A stretch of DNA of 64,000 nucleotides from Nocardioides seonyuensis (GTDB lineage Bacteria > Actinomycetota > Actinomycetes > Propionibacteriales > Nocardioidaceae), in assembly GCF_004683965.1 (NCBI RefSeq), contig NZ_CP038436.1, positions 2,790,001 to 2,854,000 of the forward strand, given 5' to 3'. Below are positions 33,323 to 41,064 of this stretch, in pieces. The translations under genes and the position numbers were made by a program. Under the pieces are notes generated by a model, which saw nothing but the letters and a program-made list of their open reading frames with translations, ran no database searches and was not told where the DNA came from. The first letter of the stretch is position 1. Each line of letters opens with the position of its first letter.

Positions 33323-34725
33323 CCGCTGCCCTTGGGGGTGAGCTCGACCATCAGCTTGCTGATGCCGCGAACAAAGTTGGACTGCACGTACTGCGGCTCA
33401 CCGACCACATCGATCCTCTCGAAGCGCGGGAGCAGCTCCTCCCAGAGGATCCGCAGCTGCAGCTCGGCCAACCGGTTGCCCATGCACCGATGCACGCCGA
33501 AGCCGAAAGCGATGTGGTTGCGGGCGTTGCGACGGTCGATGATCAGCTCGTCCGGCCGCTCGAACACCGTCTCGTCGCGGTTGCCGGACGCGTACCACAT
33601 CACCACCTTGTCGCCCTTGCGGATGAACTGACCGTTCAGCATGGTGTCGGTCTTCGCGATCCGCCGCATGTACGCGAGCGGCGTCTGCCAGCGGATGATC
33701 TCCGAGACCATGTTCGGGATCAGGTCCGGATTGGCCTTGAGCTTCTCGAACTGGTCGGGGAACTGGTTGAGTGCAAGAACTCCGCCGCTCATCGAGTTGC
33801 GTGTGGTGTCGTTGCCGCCCACGATCAGCAGAACAAAGTTGCCGATGAACTCCATCGGACGCTTGATCAGGTCCTTGGTGCTCTCATCGCTCTGCAGCAT
33901 CGTGACCAGGTCGAACCCGGGCTCTTCGCCGGCCGCGAGCCGGGCGGCCTTGTCGTGCCAGAGTTCAGTGAGTCCTCGCGCCATCTCGAGCATGCCCCGG
34001 AACAGCTCGTCGTTGTCGGTAGTGGCCGTGCCGCCGTTGGTCTGCTCCATCGAGGTTGCCAGGTCCGACCACTCGACGAGCTTGTGCCGCTCCTCGAAGG
34101 GGAAGTCCAACAGCGTGGCCAGCATGCGGGCGGTCAGCTCGATCGACACCGTGCTCACCCAGTCGAACGGTTCGTTGACGGGCAGGTTGTCCAGGACGTC
34201 CCTGACGCGCTCGCGAATGAGGTCCTCCATCTCGTGGAGGTTCTTCGGTGCGACGACACCTTGTACGGCGCGCCGCTGTATGTCGTGCTTGGGCGGGTCC
34301 ATGGCGATGAACATCGCGACGTCCATGAACCGCGGGGGTGTTCCGATGACGATGAGAGGCTCGGCGGAGAAGACCTCGTGGTTCTTGTCCACCGCCATGA
34401 TGTCGGCGTGACGCGTCACCGACCAGAACGGGCCGAAGGGACTGTGGGCCTGGTAGTGGACCGGAGCCTCGTTGCGCAGACGTTCGAAGTAGGATGCCCA
34501 CCGCCCCTGTCGGTAGAGGAACGGGTTGCTGAGGTCGATCTCGGCGAGGGGGACCTCTTCGACCGGCGGGATCCGGGCCTCGACGAACATCGGCCCGTTC
34601 GCGCCGGTGACCCAACGCCGGCCCTTGTCGTAGAGGCGCGCGCCCTGGATCTGTCGCTCCAGGGGGATGGCGGACTCCACCTTCGTTTTCACTGATTCTG
34701 GGATCTTCACTTCTGGGAACTTCAT
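33319..34725 (-). CDS. CYP153-like cytochrome P450 (alkane terminal hydroxylase)
   Basis: 468 residues, longer than the island's other P450, with the extended N-terminus of the CYP153 family. Key positions: I-helix GGNDTT (303-308), E342-R345 of the ExxR pair in SEIIRWQTPLAYMRRIA, GNRDETVFERP, and heme-ligand C414 in FGFGVHRCMGNRLAE. These segments match CYP153 enzymes, which hydroxylate the terminal carbon of medium-chain alkanes and some cyclic or alicyclic compounds. The upstream gene is its ferredoxin and the downstream gene its reductase, the canonical CYP153 operon order for many bacteria. Confidence 0.92.
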   Translation of the reverse strand: MKFPEVKIPESVKTKVESAIPLERQIQGARLYDKGRRWVTGANGPMFVEARIPPVEEVPLAEIDLSNPFLYRQGRWASYFERLRNEAPVHYQAHSPFGPFWSVTRHADIMAVDKNHEVFSAEPLIVIGTPPRFMDVAMFIAMDPPKHDIQRRAVQGVVAPKNLHEMEDLIRERVRDVLDNLPVNEPFDWVSTVSIELTARMLATLLDFPFEERHKLVEWSDLATSMEQTNGGTATTDNDELFRGMLEMARGLTELWHDKAARLAAGEEPGFDLVTMLQSDESTKDLIKRPMEFIGNFVLLIVGGNDTTRNSMSGGVLALNQFPDQFEKLKANPDLIPNMVSEIIRWQTPLAYMRRIAKTDTMLNGQFIRKGDKVVMWYASGNRDETVFERPDELIIDRRNARNHIAFGFGVHRCMGNRLAELQLRILWEELLPRFERIDVVGEPQYVQSNFVRGISKLMVELTPKGSG

Positions 34726-34742
34726 CGGGCTTGACCCTCCTG

Positions 34743-35063
34743 CTACATCTGGAACTCGGGCAACTGCACCGTCAAGCCGTCCCACGATTTGCAGACCTTG
34801 ACTTGGCACGACAGGCGAGACGTCGGCTGTCGCTCGGGGTTCATCGACAGCATCTCCTCCTCCTCGGGACCGGACCGGCCGACCTTGTCGGCCCAGGCGC
34901 GATCAACGATCACGTGGCAGGTGCCGCATGCGGCCTCGCCGCCGCAGTCGGCATCGATGCCCGGGATGGCGTTGTTCGTCGCCACCTGCATCAGCGAGCT
35001 GCCCTCCTCGAGCGGGGCCTCGTGCTGCTCCCCATCGTGCGACATGAAGGTGACCACTGCCAT
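34743..35063 (-). CDS. [2Fe-2S] ferredoxin, CYP153 partner
   Basis: 106 residues with the vertebrate-adrenodoxin/putidaredoxin-type cluster motif DCGGEAACGTC and a later RLSCQ (C-x5-C-x2-C...C). It shuttles electrons from the reductase to the P450. The ATG at 35063 has AGGAG eight bases upstream; the in-frame TTG at 35069 is too close to that site. It is the first gene of the operon, 17 bases before the CYP153 gene, and divergent from the AraC regulator. Confidence 0.93.
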   Translation of the reverse strand: MAVVTFMSHDGEQHEAPLEEGSSLMQVATNNAIPGIDADCGGEAACGTCHVIVDRAWADKVGRSGPEEEEMLSMNPERQPTSRLSCQVKVCKSWDGLTVQLPEFQM

Positions 35064-35188
35064 CGACAATTCTCCTACCTTTGCCTACCGGATAGACGTT
35101 TCGATGATGATTGTTGTCGACTGTCCCCGGCAAAGCCATGTCGTATCGTGTCAGTATGTTGTGAATTCGGATCACGTGAGGATTGCCT
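35064..35188. promoter_or_regulatory. Divergent control region of the CYP153 operon and araC gene
   Basis: These 125 bases are relatively AT-rich and hold the ribosome binding sites of both genes plus similar direct half-sites (TCGTATCGTGTCAG and TCAGTATGTTGTG) such as AraC proteins use. The exact promoters cannot be fixed by eye. Confidence 0.4.
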
Positions 35189-36199
35189 GTGAGGACAGAC
35201 GAGCCAGGCGTCCCGTCGCTGGCCTTCGTGCAACTGCTGAGCAGTCCGGCGATCGACGCGGACGCCGTCGAGCGTTTTCGCGTCATCATGGTGCGCGAGG
35301 GAACCGGTGAGATGGCTCTCATCCGGACCCAGGGCGAGGCACCGCTGCGATGGTTCCGCGAGGTCTATCCCGACCTCGACATCGAGCAGGCCACCCGGCT
35401 CGGGATCGCCTGCGCAGAACACGCGCAGCTCACATCCTTCGGACCGTTGAGTGTCCCGTTGGTCAGCGCGTGCACCGTCGAAGAAGTCGTGGAGCTGCTG
35501 ACCTATCTGCCCTTGATCACCAACGCGGTCACCACGCAGTTCCAACCGCAGCAGGACGACCTGACGATCCGGCTGTCGGGGAACGCAGGCGACCCCGATC
35601 TCGACTGTCTGGTCGTCACCTACTGCGGACTGGCACTCCTACGGTTGATCGACCTGGTGGTCGTCGAGGCCTCGGAGGCAACCATGCACAGCCACTGGCC
35701 GGAGCCGAGCGTGCTACCCCGAGAGGCCGCGAGCCGGTCCCGGCTCGAGTTCGACGCCCCCTTCTCCTACCTGCACATGCCCGCGAGGACGCTTCAGGCT
35801 CCCTGCCGCTTCCCCGACCCGATCTCCTACGAACTCGCCGTCACCGAGCTCCAGCAGGCGCTCGCGCGCCGAGCCGACACCCCGGAGTTCACCCGCAGAG
35901 TCTGGGCGTTGCTCGACGACGGGTCCGGGGCAAGGACGATCCAGTCCGTCGCGGACGAGTTCTCGATGTCCTCGAGCACCCTGAAACGGCGCCTCGCCGC
36001 TGAGGGGACCAGTTTCCGCGAGCTGCTGCAGCAGTCGATGGTCGACCGCGCCAGGAAGCGGCTTCTCGACCCCTCCACGTCGGTCGGCGAGGTCGCCAAC
36101 GAGCTCGGCTACAGCGATCTCACCAACTTCTCGCACGCCTTCAAGAAATGGACCGGCAGCTCACCGAGCCACTTCCGACGTGAGCACGAGGTCCGTTGA
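35189..36199 (+). CDS. AraC-family regulator of the CYP153 operon (predicted)
   Basis: 336 residues. The N-terminal Arabinose_bd-like domain is typical of the OruR/AlkR/MmoR group, and the C-terminal double helix-turn-helix shows IQSVADEFSMSSSTLKRRLA and VGEVANELGYSDLTNFSHAF. Such regulators often sense alkanes or fatty acids and activate alkane hydroxylase genes. The GTG at 35189 is chosen because GAGGA lies seven bases upstream; TTG 35183 would be too close. It is divergent from the ferredoxin-CYP153-reductase operon. Confidence 0.9.
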   Translation: MRTDEPGVPSLAFVQLLSSPAIDADAVERFRVIMVREGTGEMALIRTQGEAPLRWFREVYPDLDIEQATRLGIACAEHAQLTSFGPLSVPLVSACTVEEVVELLTYLPLITNAVTTQFQPQQDDLTIRLSGNAGDPDLDCLVVTYCGLALLRLIDLVVVEASEATMHSHWPEPSVLPREAASRSRLEFDAPFSYLHMPARTLQAPCRFPDPISYELAVTELQQALARRADTPEFTRRVWALLDDGSGARTIQSVADEFSMSSSTLKRRLAAEGTSFRELLQQSMVDRARKRLLDPSTSVGEVANELGYSDLTNFSHAFKKWTGSSPSHFRREHEVR

Positions 36200-36210
36200 G
36201 GCGAGAGTGC

Positions 36211-36950
36211 TCAGTCCGAGCTTCCTGACGGGTCCACGGGTGCATGCTCGCCGGCCTCCCCGGCGTTCCCAGGACCAATGAAGGCGTCGTCGGCAAGCCC
36301 GACGCCGGGGGCCGTGCGGCCGTAGGTCTGCTCGAGGGCCGTCTGGATCCGGTCCAGCGGGAGGTCGTCGAAGCTGCCGTGGTCCCGCACGTACTCCATG
36401 TGCCGGGTGCCGTCGGAGGGTGAAGGCGTGCATGAGCGCGTCGCTCTGTCCGTCGAAGTCCACCGGGGGCACGTCGAAGCGCTCGCACAGCTCGACATTG
36501 AAGGCCGGCGTCGCCTTCATCCATCGCCCGTCGAGGTGGACGCTGCAGTACCCGTGGTACACGAACAGGTCCGTGCCACCCATGACGGCCCGTAAGGTGT
36601 CGGTCTGCAGGTGGTTGCGGACGTCAGCGAAGCCCAGCCGGGCGGGGATGCCCACGGCCCGCAGCACCGCCGTCAGAAGCACCGCCTTGGGAACGCAGTA
36701 GGCGCGGCCCGCCTCGAGCACGTAGCTCGCCCGGTAGTGCGCAGGATCTCGGGACACCGAGTAGGGGTCGTACCAGACCCTGTCCCGGACCGCTGCGAAG
36801 AGGAGGCTCGCTCGCTCACGAGGGCTCGACGCGCCGGCGATCACCCACCTGCTCGGTGAAGTCGCGCACCGAAGCGCTGTCGTGATCAAGGAAGAAGGTC
36901 GCTCGAGGTGCGGTCCCGCGGTCGGCGTCATCGCCGCCGCCAGTGGGCAT
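36211..36950 (-). pseudogene. Transglutaminase-like cysteine protease gene, two frameshifts
   Basis: Reading from ATG 36950 gives FFLDHDSASVRDFTEQV, then a shift near 36,850 leads to ERASLLFAAVRDRVWYDP and AYCVPKAVLLTAVLRAVGIP (transglutaminase core with Cys). The frame continues with GTDLFVYHGYCSVHLDG and DGQSDALMHAFT. A second shift near 36,418 (run of G/C) restores SDGTRHMEYVRDHGSFDDLP. The three pieces align in order to one conserved actinobacterial transglutaminase-like family. Two independent shifts argue for real decay, though sequencing errors in homopolymers cannot be excluded. Confidence 0.78.
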
Positions 36951-37200
36951 TGCTACTACGAGCAGGGCAGTCCCTTCTTGAGCCACGCCTCGTCACGGTG
37001 ATCGGCGGGCTGCAGACCGATAGTGAGCCACACCAGAACAGCCGGTGGGCAGCCGCGTGGAGAGCTCCCCGCCGATCACCTGGACCGAGTCTGGCCAGAC
37101 ACCGGCCCTACGGGAATCGTCTAGTAGCCGCGAAGGTCGCACTCACCCGGACTTCGCCCGTCGCGGTCGCGAGGTGGGTGGGTCGTGGCAGTCTGAAGCT

Positions 37201-37299
37201 GTGACCGAGCAGGATCCGTGGGTAGAGGCTGAGACTCACACCTGGGAGCAGGACATGCGACGGGAGTTGGCCGACTCCGCGAGCGGCGAAGATGCCTGA
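37201..37299 (+). CDS. Very small hypothetical protein
   Basis: A 32-codon frame from GTG 37201 encoding an acidic peptide (MTEQDPWVEAETHTWEQDM...). It overlaps the next small gene by eight bases. The acidic, Trp-containing helix and the tight overlap suggest a real pair, but I know no family and the start is a guess. Confidence 0.3.
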   Translation: MTEQDPWVEAETHTWEQDMRRELADSASGEDA

Positions 37300-37486
37300 G
37301 CCGCCGTGGCCAAGCCCGGACAACCCGATGCTGGCCGCGTTGCTGCACGACGCTGGCAAGAACGTCGACGCTCTCGGCGTAGACGCCGCGTTCATCCAGT
37401 TAGCGACGCACTGTTGGTTCGAGGGCGGCATTGAGGCCTACGACCGTGGCCAGCGCGATGCTCGCGGAGCGCCCGCCGAAGGCTGA
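37292..37486 (+). CDS. Small hypothetical protein near the right end of the island
   Basis: A 64-residue protein with a compact, well-formed central part (NPMLAALLHDAGKNVDALGV then IQLATHCWFEGGIEAYDRGQ) that looks like two helices of a folded domain. It overlaps the preceding 32-codon frame. It is the last gene before the right attachment site, a position often held by excisionase-like or element-maintenance genes, but no such motif is visible. Confidence 0.4.
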   Translation: MPEPPWPSPDNPMLAALLHDAGKNVDALGVDAAFIQLATHCWFEGGIEAYDRGQRDARGAPAEG

Positions 37487-37650
37487 CAGGGGATTCGACC
37501 CGGTACCACTTACGGTCCACATTGGGCCCGCGCTACTCGGTGCCAGGCGGGTATCCTGAGATCGGACGCGAGGGCGCATCCCTCACCACACCGTGCGAGT
37601 CGGTAGCTTCCGATCCAGGACCGAAGTAGTCGCGACGCCCTCGACGGCGT

Positions 37651-37685
37651 CCAGAGGTCGCAGGTTCAAATCCTGCCCCCGCTAC
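37651..37685. repeat. Right attachment site (attR), copy of the tRNA-fMet 3' end
   Basis: A 35-base perfect copy of 18238-18272. It is preceded by unrelated sequence, so there is no second tRNA. It is followed by the original tRNA terminator hairpin. Confidence 0.92.
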
Positions 37686-37691
37686 AAAGAG

Positions 37692-37726
37692 AAACCGCCC
37701 GTGACCTGCTGGTCACGGGCGGTTTT
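37692..37726 (+). terminator. Original terminator of the tRNA-fMet gene, displaced by the island
   Basis: A 15-bp perfect stem (37692-37706 with 37711-37725, loop TGCT) ends in TTTT. It lies six bases after attR, where the terminator of the uninterrupted tRNA gene would be. The stretch 37487-37802 holds only attR, this hairpin and the upstream region of the thioesterase. Confidence 0.88.
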
Positions 37727-37802
37727 CGCGTCTCGGGCGACGACCGGGACGACTCGCTGACACCATGGACGGATCCACCCGGGATCAACGTCAGGAGCAC
37801 CC

Positions 37803-38273
37803 ATGAGCGACCAGACCCCAGAGCAGGCCAGTCGTGAGGTCATCGACCGGGTCCAGGGCAGCTTCGACCGCCAAGGGCTGATGCGACTGCTCGGGGCGCA
37901 GCTCACACATGTGGCGCCTGGTCGAGTCCAGGTCACTCTGTCGCACCGTGACGAGGTGACCCAGCAGCACGGTTACATCCACGCGGGAGCGACCAGCGCG
38001 ATCGCCGACACGGCGGGCGGGTATGCCGCGCTGACGTTGATGCCGCCGACCTCCGAGGTGCTGACGGTCGAGTACAAGCTCAACCTCGTCGCTCCGGCAG
38101 CGGGAGACCATCTCGAGGCGATCGGTACGGTGCTCAAGTCCGGCCGCACCCTCAGCATCTGCCGGCTCGAGGTCTTCGCCGTCTCGGACGACGGACGAAA
38201 GCTAGTTGCCGCCGGCCAGCAGACCCTGATCGGGGTGCCTGGGACTCCCTCCACCACTGGAGTCAGTTCGTGA
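37803..38273 (+). CDS. PaaI-like hotdog thioesterase
   Basis: 156 residues with the hotdog signature HGYIHAGATSAIADTAGGYA, whose Asp/Thr region matches PaaI-type acyl-CoA thioesterases. It is the first chromosomal gene outside the island and is convergent with the TetR gene of the alicyclic-acid operon (11-base overlap of 3' ends). It could release CoA from pathway intermediates that accumulate. The substrate is not predictable. Confidence 0.87.
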   Translation: MSDQTPEQASREVIDRVQGSFDRQGLMRLLGAQLTHVAPGRVQVTLSHRDEVTQQHGYIHAGATSAIADTAGGYAALTLMPPTSEVLTVEYKLNLVAPAAGDHLEAIGTVLKSGRTLSICRLEVFAVSDDGRKLVAAGQQTLIGVPGTPSTTGVSS

Positions 38274-38925
38274 GGAGGTCGGCGTAGCGCCGACGATGCT
38301 TCGGCTCGAGGATGCCCTTGAGCACCAGCGCGAGCTGGCGCTGCGCATAGGTGTCCAGGGAGAGCGTCCGCTCGAAGTACCAGTGCTTCAGGGCCCAGGC
38401 GTGCGCCAGCAGGAGCAGGTCGTACGCCGCCAGCTCGAGGTCTGGCACGTCGAACACCCCGGCCTCCACGCCAGCGCGGAGCGCGGCCCGCAACGGCTCA
38501 CTGGTCTGCACCTCGAGCTCCTTGATCCGCGCCCGGCCCGCCTCGTCGAGGCTCTTGGTCTCCCGGTAGGTCAGGACGGCGGCGTGGCGGCGCTCGTCGA
38601 TGACCTCGCAGTAGGCACGGAAGCCCGCGGCCAGGCGGTGGACGGGATCGTCGCCAGCGGCCTCGACCGCGGCCGGCACCCGGGTCGCGAAGGAGTCCAG
38701 CACGCCGATGATGACGGCGAGGAGCAGGTCGTCCTTGCTCCCGAAGTAGCGATAGATCAGACCGACGCTCACGCCGGCCTCGGCGGCCACGGACTGCATG
38801 GACACCGCATGGGATCCGTCGCGCTCCATCAACCGCGCCGCCGCCTCGAGGAGCTGGGCGCTGCGACGCTCGGCCCGGGCGCTTCTGGCGGCGTCGGCGG
38901 GATCGAGCTCGGCGGCGAACGTCAT
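38263..38925 (-). CDS. TetR-family repressor of the alicyclic acid operon (predicted)
   Basis: 220 residues with helix-turn-helix VSMQSVAAEAGVSVGLIYRY (about 41-60) and a TetR_C ligand domain. It is divergent from the badI-led operon and faces the TGAATCT operators in the 140-base gap, one of which overlaps the -10 box. Repression relieved by a CoA-ester intermediate is the likely mode. In Rhodopseudomonas the analogous badHI-aliAB genes are controlled by a MarR protein, so the regulator type differs here. Confidence 0.88.
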   Translation of the reverse strand: MTFAAELDPADAARSARAERRSAQLLEAAARLMERDGSHAVSMQSVAAEAGVSVGLIYRYFGSKDDLLLAVIIGVLDSFATRVPAAVEAAGDDPVHRLAAGFRAYCEVIDERRHAAVLTYRETKSLDEAGRARIKELEVQTSEPLRAALRAGVEAGVFDVPDLELAAYDLLLLAHAWALKHWYFERTLSLDTYAQRQLALVLKGILEPKHRRRYADLLTN

Positions 38926-38957
38926 GGAGCCTCCAACGCTGGGGGTGCCTGAAAGAG

Positions 38958-39042
38958 TGAATCTTGGTTCATTCTACTCACACGTACCCCTTGACAGCGC
39001 CATGCAGTGAATCTAGATTCATCCAAAGTGAAGCAAGATTCA
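38958..39042. promoter_or_regulatory. Three TGAATCT-type palindromic operators
   Basis: TGAATCTTGGTTCA (38958-38971), the perfect palindrome TGAATCTAGATTCA (39008-39021) and TGAAGCAAGATTCA (39029-39042) share one 14-base pattern. The second overlaps the operon -10 box and the third lies at the predicted transcript start. The first would serve the divergent tetR gene. Confidence 0.82.
38991..39019 (+). promoter_or_regulatory. Promoter of the alicyclic acid operon
   Basis: A consensus -35 TTGACA (38991-38996) and -10 TAGATT (39014-39019) are separated by 17 bases. The -10 lies inside the perfect palindrome. Confidence 0.82.
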
Positions 39043-39065
39043 ATTTACGAGCACAGGGGCTGACG

Positions 39066-39860
39066 ATGACATTCGAGGACATCACGTACGCGGTCGAGGA
39101 CTCGGCGGCCGTCATCACGATCAACCGGCCCGAGCGCTACAACGCGTTCCGGGCCAAGACGGTCGAGGAGCTCATCAAGGCGTTCCGCCTGGCGTGGGCC
39201 GACAAGCAGGTCCAGTCGGTGATCCTCACCGGTGCCGGAGAGAAGGCGTTCTGCACCGGCGGAGACGTCAAGCAGCGCGCCGAGACCGGCGACTACGGTC
39301 CCAGCGAGTCCGGCATGTTCGAGATCGGCAACCTCCACAAGCTCATCCGCGACATCCCCAAGCCCGTCATCGCCGCGGTCAACGGTGTCGCGGTCGGCGG
39401 CGGCCACGTGCTCCACGTCCTGTGCGACGTGTCGCTCGCGAGTGAGACCGCGCGGTTCGGCCAGGCGGGCCCCAAGGTCGGCTCCTTCGACGCCGGCTTC
39501 GGCTCGGCCTACCTCGCCCGCGTGGTGGGGGAGAAGAAGGCACGCGAGATCTGGTTCTGGTGCCGGATGTACGACGCCCAGGAGGCGCTCGGCATGGGCC
39601 TGGTCAACAAGGTCGTGCCGGCCGACCAGCTCCTCAAGGAGGCCAAGGAGTGGGCCGCGGAGGTGGCCGAGAAGAGTCCCACCGCCATTCGCTTCCTCAA
39701 GCAGTCGTTCAACGCCGACACCGACCACCAGGCCGGCTACAGCAACATGGCGATGACGGCACTCGACCTCTTCACCGCCTCTCCCGAGGGCCTCGAGGGT
39801 GCCTCGGCGTTCGCCGAGAAGCGCAAGCCCGACTTCAACCAGCACGTCAACTGGCACTGA
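39066..39860 (+). CDS. badI: BadI-like 2-ketocyclohexanecarboxyl-CoA hydrolase
   Basis: 264 residues, crotonase fold of the MenB/BadI subgroup. It opens with FEDITYAVEDSAAVITINRP as in BadI and has AFCTGGD, then GPKVGSFDAGFGSAYLARVV with the MenB/BadI catalytic Asp (D142), and FNADTDHQAGYSNMAM near the end. BadI hydrolyses 2-ketocyclohexane-1-carboxyl-CoA to pimeloyl-CoA, the ring-opening step. It is the first gene after the regulated promoter, followed by all other steps of the pathway. The nearest alternative is a MenB-type synthase, which the context argues against. Confidence 0.85.
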   Translation: MTFEDITYAVEDSAAVITINRPERYNAFRAKTVEELIKAFRLAWADKQVQSVILTGAGEKAFCTGGDVKQRAETGDYGPSESGMFEIGNLHKLIRDIPKPVIAAVNGVAVGGGHVLHVLCDVSLASETARFGQAGPKVGSFDAGFGSAYLARVVGEKKAREIWFWCRMYDAQEALGMGLVNKVVPADQLLKEAKEWAAEVAEKSPTAIRFLKQSFNADTDHQAGYSNMAMTALDLFTASPEGLEGASAFAEKRKPDFNQHVNWH

Positions 39861-39872
39861 GGGCCGGCCGCG

Positions 39873-41018
39873 ATGTTCTACGCAGACGACGAGGACCAGG
39901 AGGCGTTCCGGGCGGAGATCCGCCGGTTCGCCGCCAAGACGCTGGCGCCCCACTACCAGTCCGACGACAAGGCGGCGACCTTCCGCCGCGAGCTCGCGCT
40001 CGACATGGCCGGCATGGGCCTGACCGGCCTGCGCATCCCTGAGCAGTACGGCGGCCAGGACGCCACCGCTGTGATCGCCGGCGTGGCGGCCGAGGAGGTC
40101 GGCCGGGCCGACTTCAACGCGACCTACCTGATCATCAACACGGCCCTGATCAGCGACATCATCGTCCGCAACGCGACCGACGAGCAGAAGGCGGCCTGGC
40201 TGCCCGGCATCGCCAGCGGCGAGACCGTGCCGTGCATCTGCATCACTGAGCCTGGTCACGGCACCGACGCGGCCAGCCTGGAGCTCAAGGCGGTGCGCGA
40301 CGGCGACGGCTGGACCCTGCACGGCGAGAAGACCTCCATCACCCTGGGCATGGCCAGCGACCGCGCCGTCGTACTGGCTCGCACGGGTGGGCCGGGCGCA
40401 CGCGGTGTCAGTGCCTTCTGGGTGGACCTCTCCCACCCGAGCGTCACCCGCGCCCCGTTCGACGACCTCGGAAGCCGGGCGATCGGCCGGGCGTCCCTGC
40501 ACTTCTCCGGCACCCCGGTCGGCGCCGACGGCCTGATCGGCAACGAGGGGGACGGGTTCGTCTCCGTCATGCAGGGCTTCGACTACTCCCGCGCCATCAT
40601 CGGCCTCGCCTGCCTCGGAGCGGCCCAGGCCTCGCTCGACGAGGCGCTGCAGTGGTCGCGCGACCGCGAGGCGTTCGGCAAGCCCATCGGCACCTTCCAG
40701 GGCGTCGCGTTCCCGCTGGCCGAGCAGGCGACGTACGTCAAGGGTGCACGCCACGTCTGCTACGAGGCGCTGTGGCGCAAGGACCAGGACCTCGAGCACT
40801 CCGCCGAGGCGGCGATGTCCAAGTTCTGGGCCCCCAAGCTCTCGGCGGAGGTCATCCACCAGTGCCTGCTCACCCTCGGCCACCTCGGCTACTCCACCGA
40901 GAGCCCGGTCGGGCAGAGGCTGCGCGACGTCATCGGACTCGAGATCGGCGACGGCACCGCCCAGGTCTCCAAGCTCGTCATCTCCCGCTCCCTGCTGGGC
41001 CGCGCGTTCGCTCCCTGA
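39873..41018 (+). CDS. Acyl-CoA dehydrogenase, AliB-like (cyclohexanecarboxyl-CoA dehydrogenase, predicted)
   Basis: 381 residues with the acyl-CoA dehydrogenase layout: helical N-domain, beta domain (CICITEPGHGTDAASLELKA) and C-terminal helices. Where most family members have a catalytic Glu in YEGT, this protein reads EIGDGTAQ, placing Asp360 at that position. The substitution, together with its location between BadI- and BadH-like genes, suggests a ring substrate, making it the best AliB candidate. FAD and electron-transfer flavoprotein would accept the electrons; no etf gene is in the window. It starts 12 bases after badI. Confidence 0.78.
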   Translation: MFYADDEDQEAFRAEIRRFAAKTLAPHYQSDDKAATFRRELALDMAGMGLTGLRIPEQYGGQDATAVIAGVAAEEVGRADFNATYLIINTALISDIIVRNATDEQKAAWLPGIASGETVPCICITEPGHGTDAASLELKAVRDGDGWTLHGEKTSITLGMASDRAVVLARTGGPGARGVSAFWVDLSHPSVTRAPFDDLGSRAIGRASLHFSGTPVGADGLIGNEGDGFVSVMQGFDYSRAIIGLACLGAAQASLDEALQWSRDREAFGKPIGTFQGVAFPLAEQATYVKGARHVCYEALWRKDQDLEHSAEAAMSKFWAPKLSAEVIHQCLLTLGHLGYSTESPVGQRLRDVIGLEIGDGTAQVSKLVISRSLLGRAFAP

Positions 41019-41064
41019 GCGACGCAGCGACCCCGCCAGACAACGACTCACGAGAGGCACCACC

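Larger units (their letters stand above)
18238..37685. mobile_element. Genomic island of about 19.4 kb integrated in tRNA-fMet
   Basis: The island is bounded by a 35-base perfect direct repeat of the tRNA 3' end (18238-18272 and 37651-37685), with a tyrosine integrase just inside the tRNA-side end. The tRNA stays intact on the left. Cargo includes two P450 systems, an MMPL exporter, several TetR/MarR/AraC regulators and decayed genes. No conjugation, replication or phage structural genes are recognisable, so it is either a non-autonomous or a degraded element. Confidence 0.88.

Noticed and set aside
37108..37431. Minus-strand 107-codon frame near the right end of the island
   Set aside because: Its composition is irregular and it lies opposite two overlapping plus-strand frames that look more protein-like; no start signal is seen.
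37651..37685. A second tRNA-Met gene
   Set aside because: Only the 3' 35 bases are present; no D-arm, anticodon loop or acceptor 5' strand precedes them. It is an att site.
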